Assembly: GCA_035371905.1 (NCBI GenBank)
Contig: DAORXQ010000018.1
Coordinates: forward strand, 1,081 to 25,377
Direction: 5' to 3'
Source of the DNA: a bacterium
GTDB lineage: Bacteria; Ratteibacteria; UBA8468; B48-G9; JAFGKM01
DNA length: 24,297 bases
Shown here: in pieces, positions 1 to 7,748 of the stretch
Position numbering within the stretch: position 1 is the stretch's first letter
Layout of the letters: every line of letters starts with the position of its first letter
The notes under the pieces: model-generated
Databases searched by the model: none
What the model saw: only the letters and a program-made list of their open reading frames with translations
Told to the model about the DNA's origin: nothing
Position numbers and translations under genes: made by a program

Positions 1-1215
1 ATAAAAATGTTTTCCTTTTCCAGAAACTTCTGAAATTTTTTTACTTTCTTTTCCAAAGGTAAAAATAATATCAATTTTTAAATTTCTAATCAAATTTCCT
101 ATATACCAGTGATAAAAGTTTGAAAATTTTCCGAGTTCTGCCATATCTCCTATAATTGCTATTTTTCTTTTAAATTTTTTTCTTTCAAATGACAACAAAG
201 AATTTTTTAAAGAATTTGGATTTGAATTATAACTCTCATCAATTATAAAAATATCATCCTTTATAAATTCTCCCCTTCCTTTGAGTGGTTTAAGTCCGTA
301 TAAAACATTTTTTATATGTTTTTCTGATATTCCAAATTTTTTCCCAAAAGCGATACCAAAAAGCCCAGAATAAATGAAAGAAGTATTCCAGAAATTCATT
401 TTATATTTTTCTCCAGAGTATTCAAATATGAAATAATCAAATTCCTCTTCAATAATTTCTCCTGTTATATCTGCATTTTTCTTTACACCAATTGTAATTA
501 AATTTTTTGTATCTGTTTTTCCCTTTAAATAATAAAAAAAATCACTATCTTTATTAAGAAAAACATTTTTTTCCTTAATAAGATTACCAAAAATTTCCGA
601 TTTTGCATCTGCCAGTTCTTTTCTATTTTTAAAAAAACCAATATGAGCCACTCCAATATTTGTTATAACACAGGAATTTGGTGCAGATATTTTACTTAAA
701 TAATCAATTTCTCCCTTTTTATTCATTCCAATTTCAAAAACACCAATTTCTGTTTTTTTATCTGCCTGTAAAATAGAAAGGGGAAGACCAATTTGATTAT
801 TAAAATTTCCAATTGTTCCTGTTGTATTAAACTTTTCTGATAATATTTCTTTTATAATTTCTTTTGTAGTTGTTTTACCATCACTCCCAGTAATATTAAT
901 AACATGCATATTTAATTTAATTCTATAATTTTTACCTATATCTCCAAGTGCGTATAGAGTATCTTTTACTTTTATCAGTAAATTATCGTTCCCTATGTAA
1001 TCACTGGATACAATTGAAGCTACTGCTCCTTTTTTAAATGCATCTTTTACAAAATCATGACCATCATATTTTTCGCCTTTTAAAGCAATAAAAATTTCTC
1101 CTTTTTTAATCTGTCTTGAATCAGTTGAAATTCCTTCTATAAAAAAATCTTTAAACTTCTTGTTAACCTTTCCTTTACACCACTTTATAATTTCACTCAA
1201 TTTAACTTTTTCCAT
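1..1215 (-). CDS. murF: UDP-MurNAc-tripeptide--D-Ala-D-Ala ligase MurF (3' end cut by window)
   Basis: MurF adds D-Ala-D-Ala to UDP-MurNAc-tripeptide, the last cytoplasmic step of peptidoglycan precursor synthesis. My translation from the ATG at 1215 is open for 405 codons to the window edge; the family is about 450 residues, so only the end of the C-terminal domain is missing. Visible are an N-terminal Mur-ligase domain (TDSRQIKKGEIFIALKG), the ATP P-loop GSDGKTTTK near residue 115, the MurF-typical GNFNNQIGLPLS just after it, NIGVAHIG, and a late DESYNSNPNS that matches the family's YNANP signature. The start lies one base after the murE stop (TAA-A-ATG), so translation is probably coupled to murE. 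It closes the visible dcw cluster; later genes such as mraY would lie beyond position 1. Confidence 0.93.
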   Translation of the reverse strand, partial: MEKVKLSEIIKWCKGKVNKKFKDFFIEGISTDSRQIKKGEIFIALKGEKYDGHDFVKDAFKKGAVASIVSSDYIGNDNLLIKVKDTLYALGDIGKNYRIKLNMHVINITGSDGKTTTKEIIKEILSEKFNTTGTIGNFNNQIGLPLSILQADKKTEIGVFEIGMNKKGEIDYLSKISAPNSCVITNIGVAHIGFFKNRKELADAKSEIFGNLIKEKNVFLNKDSDFFYYLKGKTDTKNLITIGVKKNADITGEIIEEEFDYFIFEYSGEKYKMNFWNTSFIYSGLFGIAFGKKFGISEKHIKNVLYGLKPLKGRGEFIKDDIFIIDESYNSNPNSLKNSLLSFERKKFKRKIAIIGDMAELGKFSNFYHWYIGNLIRNLKIDIIFTFGKESKKISEVSGKGKHFY

Positions 1216-1216
1216 T

Positions 1217-2734
1217 TTAAAGTAATTTTTCTTCCTTTTTTCTATTAATTATTTCTTTTATTGCTTTTCTTGCTTCTTCTCTATCGTCAAAAGGGATTGT
1301 GACATCTTTTAATATTTGAAATGCTTCATGTCCTTTACCCGCTATAACAACACAGTCATTACTTTTTGCCATTGAAATGCCTTCGTATATTGCCTTTTTT
1401 CTATCAGGGATTGCAACATATTTCTTCCTGAGATAAAATGGAATACCTCTTTCAATATCTTTTATTATTTTAATTGGGTCTTCTGTTCTTGGATTATCAG
1501 ATGTGATAATAACAAAATCAGCCATTTTTACTGCAATTTTTCCCATTAAAGGTCTTTTACTTTTATCTCTATCTCCTCCACATCCAAAAATGAGTATTAT
1601 TCTTTTTGGTCTTAAACTTTTGACAGAAAGTAATAAATTGTTCAGTGCATGATGAGTATGTGCATAGTCAACAATAACTGAAAAATCCTGTCCTTCATCA
1701 ATAAACTCAAATCTTCCAGGTACATTTTCAATCTTTAAAAATGCTTTTTGAACTGTTTCAAAAGGAATTTTATAAATATAAGAAAATGCAATTCCTGCAA
1801 GTAAATTATATACATTCCCCAGTCCACTAATTTTACTATTGAAAAATAATTTTTCATTTTCAATTGCAATTTCTAAATAGTTTCCTCCTTTTTCTACTCT
1901 ATAACTCAAAAGTTTTACATTTGAGTTCCTGTTTTTACCAAATGTTATCCATTTAATACCATTTTTTTCACATCCCTTGATGAAAACTTTCGCATAGGGA
2001 GAATCTAAATTAATTATTCCGTATTTTTCCTTTTTTTCACTGTCTTTTAAATATCTCGTAAATAAAAGAAGTTTTGCATTTAAATAATTTTTAAATGTTT
2101 TATGATAATCAAGATGTTCATGGGAAGCAATGTTTGTAAAGATTCCAGCATTAAAGTCAATACCTTCTATCCTTCTCTGTTCACTTCCATGAGAAGAAAC
2201 TTCCATAACAGCCCACTTACAACCATTTTTTAACATTTCAGAAAACATTTCAATTAAATCAAGTGATTCAGGAGTTGTATTTGTTGATACAATTTTTCTC
2301 TCTCCTATTTCATAAAAAATTGTTCCTATAAGACCTGCCTTAATTCCATTTTCATTTAATATTTCTTTTATTATAAAACTTGTTGTTGTTTTTCCATTTG
2401 TTCCTGTTATTCCTACAATATTTAATTTTTTTGAAGGGAAATCATAATAAATATTTGCAATCTCACTCAATGTTTTTTTAGTATCTTCAACAACAATTTC
2501 TGTAATATCTGCAGGTATAATTGAAGGTCTTTTGCTTACGATTACACATTTTGCTCCTCTTTCAATGGCTTCATTTATAAAGTTGTGGCCATCCTGTTTT
2601 GTTCCTTTTATTGCAATAAAAACATAATTTTCTTTAATTTTTCTTGAATCATAAGCAATTCCCTCAACTTCAAAATTATTAAGATTAAAAACCTTTTTTT
2701 TCTTGATATCTTTAATTAGTTCCTTTAGTTTCAT
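1217..2734 (-). CDS. murE: UDP-MurNAc-L-Ala-D-Glu--meso-DAP ligase MurE
   Basis: MurE attaches the third stem-peptide residue to UDP-MurNAc-L-Ala-D-Glu in the cytoplasm. The 505-residue protein has the N-terminal uridine-binding domain, P-loop GTNGKTTTS (residues 111-119), the TNTTPES substrate motif (151-157), a candidate carbamylated lysine K221 (YLNAKLL), GCGGDRDKSKRP (385-396) and DNPR at 413-416. DNPR is the family mark of meso-diaminopimelate rather than lysine ligases, which predicts DAP-type peptidoglycan. The usual DYAHTPDAL segment reads DYAHTHHAL here (356-364). The start overlaps the upstream penicillin-binding protein gene by 23 bp and has no clear Shine-Dalgarno sequence, so coupled translation is likely. 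Confidence 0.96.
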   Translation of the reverse strand: MKLKELIKDIKKKKVFNLNNFEVEGIAYDSRKIKENYVFIAIKGTKQDGHNFINEAIERGAKCVIVSKRPSIIPADITEIVVEDTKKTLSEIANIYYDFPSKKLNIVGITGTNGKTTTSFIIKEILNENGIKAGLIGTIFYEIGERKIVSTNTTPESLDLIEMFSEMLKNGCKWAVMEVSSHGSEQRRIEGIDFNAGIFTNIASHEHLDYHKTFKNYLNAKLLLFTRYLKDSEKKEKYGIINLDSPYAKVFIKGCEKNGIKWITFGKNRNSNVKLLSYRVEKGGNYLEIAIENEKLFFNSKISGLGNVYNLLAGIAFSYIYKIPFETVQKAFLKIENVPGRFEFIDEGQDFSVIVDYAHTHHALNNLLLSVKSLRPKRIILIFGCGGDRDKSKRPLMGKIAVKMADFVIITSDNPRTEDPIKIIKDIERGIPFYLRKKYVAIPDRKKAIYEGISMAKSNDCVVIAGKGHEAFQILKDVTIPFDDREEARKAIKEIINRKKEEKLL

Positions 2735-4490
2735 TTTTATATACCATTTTTAAATCTTTTTCAGGAGGTATTTGATAATAATTTATTATTCTTACAAGTA
2801 TATCCCTGAATATTGGAGCAGCAACAAGCCCTCCATAATAAGTTCCCATTGGTTCATCTACATTAACTGATATTGCTATATTTTTTTTCTTACTCAATAA
2901 AAATCCTACAAAAGAAGAAACATATTTTCCTTTTAAATAACCTCCATTCACTGCTTTTTGAGCAGTTCCTGTCTTCCCACATATGATATATCCATCAATT
3001 TTGGCAGAGGAGGCAGTTCCTTCTGAACTAACAACTTTTCTTAACATTTCTTTTACAATATTTGTTGTATTTGTTGATAAAATCTGTTCTTTTTCATCCT
3101 CATAATTATTAATTACATAACTTTTTTCGTCTTTGATTTCTTTTATTATATGAGGTTTAACAAGATATCCACCATTTGCAAATACAGAAATTGCTCTTAT
3201 TCCCTGAATTGAAGTTATTCCAACCTCCTGTCCTATAGGTATGGCTGTAATTGAATATGAAGACCAGTTTTCAAGTGGTCTGAATATACCTCCTATTTCT
3301 CCCGGTAAGTCAATTCCTGTCCTTTCCCCAAATTTAAATTTTTTGCAATATTTATAGAGTTTTTCTTCTCCAAGAGACATTGCAATTTTAACAATCCCAA
3401 TATTACTTGATTTAACAACTGTTTCTTCAAATGTTAAAATTCCATAAGGGTGAACATCATGAAGATAATGATCTCTTACAAACCATTTCCCATATTCGCA
3501 CATTATTGTTGAATCTGGAGTAAAAATATTTTCCTCTATAGCAGCGGCAGCAGTAACAATTTTGAATACCGAACCTGGTTCAAAAAGGTCGGTAACACAT
3601 TTATTTCTTATAATTGATAAATCAAATTTTGAAAAATTGTTTGGGTCATAATCAGGATAATTTGCAAGAGCAAGAATTTCTCCTGTGTCAGCATCCATTA
3701 CAATAACAGAAATATTTTTTGGACTGAATTTTTCATATCCATTTTTAATTTCCTCTTCAACAATAAATTGAATATCTGAATCAATTGTTAAGACAATGTC
3801 TTTTCCCTTTTCTTCTTTTATAAGAGTTTTTTTAATAGAAGGAATTAAATTTCCCAGTCCATCCTTTAATACAAGATATATCCCATCTTTTCCTTTTAAA
3901 AATGAATCATAAAAATATTCAACTCCTTCAAGTCCTTTTCCATCAATATCTGTATAGCCAAGTATATGACAGGCGTGTCTTCCATAAGGATAAACTCTCT
4001 TATATTTTCTTTCAAAGTATATACCTTTAAGATTTGTTTTTTTTATTTTTTCATATTCTTCAATTTCAATATCTTTTTTGATTAAAGCATATGGTTCATT
4101 CATCTTTTCTTCTATCTGTTTTTTATCTATTTTAAGAATTTCGGACAGTTTATTTTTCAATTCGTTTAAATATTCTGGATTTTTTTCTTTTAATTTTTGA
4201 ATCATCCATGTATCAAAATATAAAGAATAATTTGGTAAATTAAAAGCAAGAAGATTTCCCCATCTATCATAAATTTTACCTCTTTCTGCAAGAACTTTTA
4301 TTTTTGCATATCTAGTTTTCCTTTCAATTATTTTATATTTTGAGTACATTATTACCTGAAGATTAAAAAGTTGACAGAAAATTAACAGAAAACCCGTAAA
4401 AAAAATAAGTTTTGTATATCTAATTCTTCTTTCAAAAATATCATCTTGTTTCTGCTTCAAGAATCCCCGTTTGTTTAGTATCCTGTACAT
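2712..4490 (-). CDS. ftsI: Class B penicillin-binding protein (FtsI/SpoVD-type transpeptidase)
   Basis: Septal-type peptidoglycan transpeptidase, membrane-anchored with its catalytic domain outside the cytoplasmic membrane. A short cytoplasmic N-terminus precedes one membrane segment (about residues 27-47). The PBP dimerisation region follows (about 65-220, with ERGKIYDRWGN), then the transpeptidase domain with all three active-site motifs: SxxK as S307-VF-K310 in EPGSVFK, SSN at 361-363, and KTGT at 506-509. Length (592 residues) is normal for FtsI without PASTA domains. The ATG at 4490 has an AAAGGAAG Shine-Dalgarno sequence and overlaps ftsL by 50 bp. Position between ftsL and murE is the classic dcw location and supports a division role, although sequence alone cannot separate FtsI from other class B enzymes. 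Confidence 0.93.
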   Translation of the reverse strand: MYRILNKRGFLKQKQDDIFERRIRYTKLIFFTGFLLIFCQLFNLQVIMYSKYKIIERKTRYAKIKVLAERGKIYDRWGNLLAFNLPNYSLYFDTWMIQKLKEKNPEYLNELKNKLSEILKIDKKQIEEKMNEPYALIKKDIEIEEYEKIKKTNLKGIYFERKYKRVYPYGRHACHILGYTDIDGKGLEGVEYFYDSFLKGKDGIYLVLKDGLGNLIPSIKKTLIKEEKGKDIVLTIDSDIQFIVEEEIKNGYEKFSPKNISVIVMDADTGEILALANYPDYDPNNFSKFDLSIIRNKCVTDLFEPGSVFKIVTAAAAIEENIFTPDSTIMCEYGKWFVRDHYLHDVHPYGILTFEETVVKSSNIGIVKIAMSLGEEKLYKYCKKFKFGERTGIDLPGEIGGIFRPLENWSSYSITAIPIGQEVGITSIQGIRAISVFANGGYLVKPHIIKEIKDEKSYVINNYEDEKEQILSTNTTNIVKEMLRKVVSSEGTASSAKIDGYIICGKTGTAQKAVNGGYLKGKYVSSFVGFLLSKKKNIAISVNVDEPMGTYYGGLVAAPIFRDILVRIINYYQIPPEKDLKMVYKNETKGTN

Positions 4491-4779
4491 TTTCTTCCTT
4501 TATTTCTAAATAGCACCAGTTTTTTGGAACTATAAGATTAATGTTTTTTTCTTTTGCAATTTTTATTAAATTTTCAGGTGTTGTTAGTTTTATAATTTGT
4601 AGATTATAATTCTTATTTAAAAGATTTAAAAAATCATATTTTTCTTTTAATTTGTCTGTTTCATAGCCAATATATATTATCTTCAAGTATAAAAAAACAT
4701 AGACAGTTAGAAAAAAACCAATGGCTGTGAAAAATAAAAACCTTCTAAATTTATTTAAATTTCTCTTATTTTTTTTCAT
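4441..4779 (-). CDS. ftsL: FtsL-like cell division protein
   Basis: Small bitopic protein between rsmH and the penicillin-binding protein, the place of ftsL in dcw clusters. The 112 residues comprise a basic N-terminus (MKKNKRNLNKFRR), one membrane segment (about 14-36), then a short helical, coiled-coil-like stretch (ETDKLKEKYDFLNLLNKN) and a C-terminal tail. FtsL normally pairs with DivIC/FtsB to activate septal peptidoglycan synthesis. I chose the ATG at 4779 because GGAG lies 7 bases before it; the frame stays open to a TTG at 4791, but that codon lacks a ribosome site and partly coincides with the GGAG. FtsL is poorly conserved, so the call rests on topology, size and position more than on residue motifs. 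Confidence 0.7.
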   Translation of the reverse strand: MKKNKRNLNKFRRFLFFTAIGFFLTVYVFLYLKIIYIGYETDKLKEKYDFLNLLNKNYNLQIIKLTTPENLIKIAKEKNINLIVPKNWCYLEIKEENVQDTKQTGILEAETR

Positions 4780-5665
4780 TTTTTTCTCCAACTCTCAGTT
4801 TTGCACTTCTACTTAAAGGATTTTTTTTTAACTCATCTTCAGATGCTATAACTGGTTTTTTTGTTAAGATGTTTATTTCACTTTTTTCTCTGAAAAAATT
4901 TTTTACAATTCTATCTTCAAGAGAATTAAAACTTATTACAAGAATTCTTCCCCAATTTTTTAAAAAAAATAATGAATTCTCAAGTCCTCTTTTCAAACAG
5001 TTTAATTCATTATTTGTTGCAATCCTTAAAGCAAGAAAAAATCTTGTGGCTGGATGTATTTTTTTCCTTTCTTTAAAATTCTGACATATAAAATCAGAAA
5101 ATTCTCTTGTTGTTTCAAATTTTTTTTCCCTTCTTCTTTCAATAATTTTATCAACTATTTTTTCACAGTTTTTTATTTCCCCATAATTTTTGAATATATA
5201 AATTAAATCTTTTCTTTCCCATTTATTTAAAATATTATAAGCAGTTAAATTGGAAGATGTATCATATCTCATATCAAGGGGTCCATCTATTTGAAAACTG
5301 AAACCTCTTTTTCCATCTTTAATTTGCAACAGAGAAAAACCAAGGTCAAAGAGAAATCCATCAACTTTATAAATTTTTTCATTTTCTAAAATTTCTTTTA
5401 TATTTTCAAAACCACCTTTTATAAGTTGAAAATTCTTAAAATTTTTTAAATTTTCTTTTGCTATTTCAAGCATTTTTTCGTCCTTGTCAATACAAATTAA
5501 AAAAATCTTTTTACCTGAAGAAAGTAAATATTTACTGTGTCCACCCGCTCCACATGTACAATCTACATAAATTCCTCCGTCTTTTAAATTCATCCATTTT
5601 AAAACTTCCTCTTTTAAAACAGGATAATGTTCTTCATTCCCATATTTTTTCTGCAATTTCTCCAT
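4766..5665 (-). CDS. rsmH: 16S rRNA (cytosine(1402)-N4)-methyltransferase RsmH (MraW)
   Basis: SAM-dependent methyltransferase that N4-methylates C1402 in the decoding centre of 16S rRNA. Visible motifs are the HYPVL opening (13-17), the SAM-binding motif VDCTCGAGGHS (34-44), FDLGFSLLQI, the family stretch GFSFQIDGPLDMRYD, HPATRFFLALRI and SFNSLEDRIVKNFF. The 299-residue length is typical. The ATG at 5665 overlaps the end of mraZ by 32 bp and has no good ribosome site. A TTG three codons later (5656) has GGAG just upstream and could be the real start; no start codon lies closer to the HYPVL motif. The gene sits second in the dcw cluster, as in most bacteria. Confidence 0.96.
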   Translation of the reverse strand: MEKLQKKYGNEEHYPVLKEEVLKWMNLKDGGIYVDCTCGAGGHSKYLLSSGKKIFLICIDKDEKMLEIAKENLKNFKNFQLIKGGFENIKEILENEKIYKVDGFLFDLGFSLLQIKDGKRGFSFQIDGPLDMRYDTSSNLTAYNILNKWERKDLIYIFKNYGEIKNCEKIVDKIIERRREKKFETTREFSDFICQNFKERKKIHPATRFFLALRIATNNELNCLKRGLENSLFFLKNWGRILVISFNSLEDRIVKNFFREKSEINILTKKPVIASEDELKKNPLSRSAKLRVGEKNEKK

Positions 5666-6071
5666 AAGAAGGACCGTATTTTTCCCAGAATTCTTTCCAG
5701 TTTAACTCATCCCAGATTTCTATCCTTTTACCTGCACCAACTATAACGATGTTTTCTTTGATTCCTGCATATTCAATTAACTGTGAAGGTATCAAAATTC
5801 TACCCTGTTTATCCATTTTTTCCCTGAAAGAGCCAGAATAAAAAAGTCGTGTAAAAATTCTTGGATTTCCTTTTGTAAAAGAGAGTTCATTTATTTTTTC
5901 CACCTGTTGTTCAAAAATTTTTTCAGGAAAAACAAATAGACATTTTTCTATTCCTTTAGTTATGTAAACAATATTACTTCCCTCTTCCTTTATTAAATGT
6001 CTTAATTTAGAAGGAATGGTCACTCTTCCCTGGCTTTCTATGGCACTCCTATATTCACCAAAATATACCAT
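5634..6071 (-). CDS. mraZ: Transcriptional regulator MraZ
   Basis: MraZ is a DNA-binding protein with two SpoVT/AbrB-like beta-barrel repeats; in E. coli it represses its own dcw operon. Here 145 residues carry both repeats: YRSAIESQGRVTIPSKLR (about 7-24) and SFREKMDKQGRILIPSQLI (about 81-99), each with the GR-(V/I)-x-IP core. It is the first gene of the cell-wall cluster and is preceded by a TTGACA-type promoter and an AAAGGTG ribosome site 5 bases before the ATG. A GTGGGT element resembling a MraZ box overlaps the promoter, consistent with autoregulation. The ribosome site also forms one arm of a 16-bp inverted repeat, described separately. Confidence 0.96.
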   Translation of the reverse strand: MVYFGEYRSAIESQGRVTIPSKLRHLIKEEGSNIVYITKGIEKCLFVFPEKIFEQQVEKINELSFTKGNPRIFTRLFYSGSFREKMDKQGRILIPSQLIEYAGIKENIVIVGAGKRIEIWDELNWKEFWEKYGPSYGEIAEKIWE

Positions 6072-6075
6072 TTTT

Positions 6076-6144
6076 CACCTTTTTTATAAAATTTAATACC
6101 CACTTTTAATTTTTGTCAAATTTTTTTGTTTTATAAAAAAGGTG
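6076..6144. repeat. Perfect 16-bp inverted repeat flanking the mraZ promoter
   Basis: CACCTTTTTTATAAAA at 6076-6091 is matched exactly, in inverted orientation, by TTTTATAAAAAAGGTG at 6129-6144, with 37 bp between. The mraZ promoter lies between the arms. The mraZ-proximal arm contains the mraZ ribosome site; the distal arm begins 3 bases after the stop codon of the upstream isomerase gene. In a transcript reading through from the isomerase the arms could pair and hide the ribosome site. A transcript starting at the mraZ promoter would lack the distal arm. The repeat is seen directly; the function is inferred. Confidence 0.8.
6091..6119 (-). promoter_or_regulatory. Putative mraZ/dcw promoter with MraZ-box-like element
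   Basis: On the minus strand, TTGACA (6119-6114) is followed after 17 bp by TTAAAT (6096-6091); TATTAA at 6098-6093 is an alternative -10 with 15 bp spacing. The predicted start of transcription is about a dozen bases before the mraZ ATG. GTGGGT (6103-6098) lies within the spacer and resembles the GTGGG core bound by MraZ in E. coli; only one good copy is visible, whereas known operators have several. Confidence 0.6.
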
Positions 6145-6147
6145 GTT

Positions 6148-7374
6148 TTATTTTCTTTCTTCTTCTATTTTTTTCTGATATCCACTTTCAATATAACTTT
6201 TTAAGGGGTCAATTGGAATATTTTTTTCCAACCTTGCTTTAAAAACAATAGGTCTTACATCGCACAAAGAAGTTGCAGAATTAAAAGTTCTATTAGCAAG
6301 AATTATTTCATCCTTATCTTGAAATTCTTTTAATTTTTCTTCATCAACAAGAACACCTCTTGCGAGTGAAATTTGCAGTGAATCTATTGAATGTAAAATT
6401 GAATGAAATCTATTTTCTCTTCCACTTGCCTGGTCAATCATATAAGCCCAGTTTTTTATCTTTTCTTTATTACATATAACTTTACCCTTAACAAGTTCAT
6501 AAAATATTCTTGCCATCTGTAGATTGGGTTCAACTGCATGGTCATCGTCTGCCGCATATCTTGTATTAAAATGAAAACCGCATGAGATATTTTCTGAAAT
6601 TAAAATAGCAACTATTTGTTCTATATTTGTTCCATGTGGATGATGTCCAAGGTCAATCAAAACTCCTGCATTTTTCCCAAGTGCTCGGGTAAGGATATAG
6701 GATGTTCCCCAGTCAGGAATTGTTGTACTGTAAGTTCCTGGTTCAAATAATTTATATTCAACAAGAACTTTTACATCCTCTGGAATTTTTTCATAACTTT
6801 CAATTAGAGTTTTTTTCATTAATTCATAATTTTCTTTCAAATTAATCTGTCCCGGATAAAGAGAACCATCTGGGAACCATAATGTTAAAAGTTTATTTCC
6901 ATATTTTTTGGAAATATCAGCCCCAAAAATAGTTTGTTCAATATATCTTTCTCTTGTTTTTTTATCAGGTGAGGTAAAACTTCCTCTATAAGAGCCAGTA
7001 AGAAAATATGTGGGATTTATGGCTCCAAGAGAAATTCCTTTTTCTTTTGTATATTCATAAACATCTTTAACAATTTTTTCATCAGGTTCAATTCCATCAT
7101 TTGAGAAATCCCAGAGAATATGTGTTGCTATTCTGGGGGTGCATCCAGTTAGTTTGTGAACCAATGAAGCATCATCAATTTTTTCATATATGTTTCTTGC
7201 AAATCCTGGAGGGGTATAATTTCCAAATCTTCCACCACCAAAATTTCCAAATATCCAACTTGGTATTTCAACTTCAAAATTCTTTACATATTCAATTGCT
7301 TTTTTTACCTTTTTTTCTCCAAATTCTTCTTCAAGTTGTTTTATTCCATTTTCAATCCATTTTTCGTAATTCAT
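6148..7374 (-). CDS. L-rhamnose isomerase-like sugar isomerase
   Basis: Predicted TIM-barrel, metal-dependent aldose-ketose isomerase of the Pseudomonas-type L-rhamnose isomerase family; the true sugar is unknown. The 408 residues include WDFSNDG, LTLWFPDGSLYPGQ, VEYKLFEPGTYSTTIPDWGTS, VLIDLGHHPHGTNIEQIVA and FHFNTRYAADDDHAVEPN. The last three supply the acidic and histidine residues expected for metal binding and catalysis. The ATG at 7374 has a strong AGGAGG site. It begins only 27 bp after the end of rnpB and ends 4 bp before the inverted repeat upstream of mraZ. A sugar catabolic enzyme between RNase P RNA and the cell-division cluster is odd, and nothing around it suggests a rhamnose pathway. 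Confidence 0.85.
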   Translation of the reverse strand: MNYEKWIENGIKQLEEEFGEKKVKKAIEYVKNFEVEIPSWIFGNFGGGRFGNYTPPGFARNIYEKIDDASLVHKLTGCTPRIATHILWDFSNDGIEPDEKIVKDVYEYTKEKGISLGAINPTYFLTGSYRGSFTSPDKKTRERYIEQTIFGADISKKYGNKLLTLWFPDGSLYPGQINLKENYELMKKTLIESYEKIPEDVKVLVEYKLFEPGTYSTTIPDWGTSYILTRALGKNAGVLIDLGHHPHGTNIEQIVAILISENISCGFHFNTRYAADDDHAVEPNLQMARIFYELVKGKVICNKEKIKNWAYMIDQASGRENRFHSILHSIDSLQISLARGVLVDEEKLKEFQDKDEIILANRTFNSATSLCDVRPIVFKARLEKNIPIDPLKSYIESGYQKKIEEERK

Positions 7375-7401
7375 ATATGCCTCCTATTTTAAAATTTAAC
7401 G

Positions 7402-7748
7402 AAGGAGTGACCTATAAGCCGGATTCTGTTTTAGGTGTCCATTCATCTTGGTCAGCAGTTACCTGCTGACTCTGTGCGGTCTACCCGAACCTTTTGGGGC
7501 AGGGAACCCATAGGTTCTGCTTGACCTTGCTCCGGGTGGGGTTTGCCATACTCCACTATACCACATAGTGGACGGTGAGCTCTTACCTCGCCTTTTCACC
7601 CTTATTCACCGGAATATGGTGAACGGTATGTTTTCTGTGGCACTTTCCAGGTATCGCTACCTGTTCCTGTTAGGAACCACCCTCCCTGCAGGAGTCCGGA
7701 CTTTCCTCCCACCAAAATTTTAATGGGCGGACACCCGGTCACTCCTTC
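7402..7748 (-). ncRNA. rnpB: RNase P RNA (bacterial type A)
   Basis: Catalytic RNA of RNase P, which matures tRNA 5' ends. On the minus strand the ends form a perfect 12-bp P1 helix: GAAGGAGTGACC at the 5' end (7748-7737) and GGTCACTCCTTC at the 3' end (7413-7402). Conserved regions appear in the expected order: GAGGAAAGTCCGGACTCC, GGGTGAAAAGGCGAGGTAAG, CCACCCGGAGCAAGG, GATGAATG and AGAATCCGGCTTATAGGT. Length is about 347 nt and the gene is markedly GC-richer than its surroundings. Its 5' end overlaps the stop codon of the RNase H gene by two bases, and the next gene starts 27 bp beyond its 3' end with no visible terminator, so it is probably cut from a longer transcript. Confidence 0.97.

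Noticed and set aside
7101..7469. A 122-codon plus-strand open frame
   Set aside because: It is antisense to the isomerase gene and rnpB, and its composition reflects reverse-strand codons.
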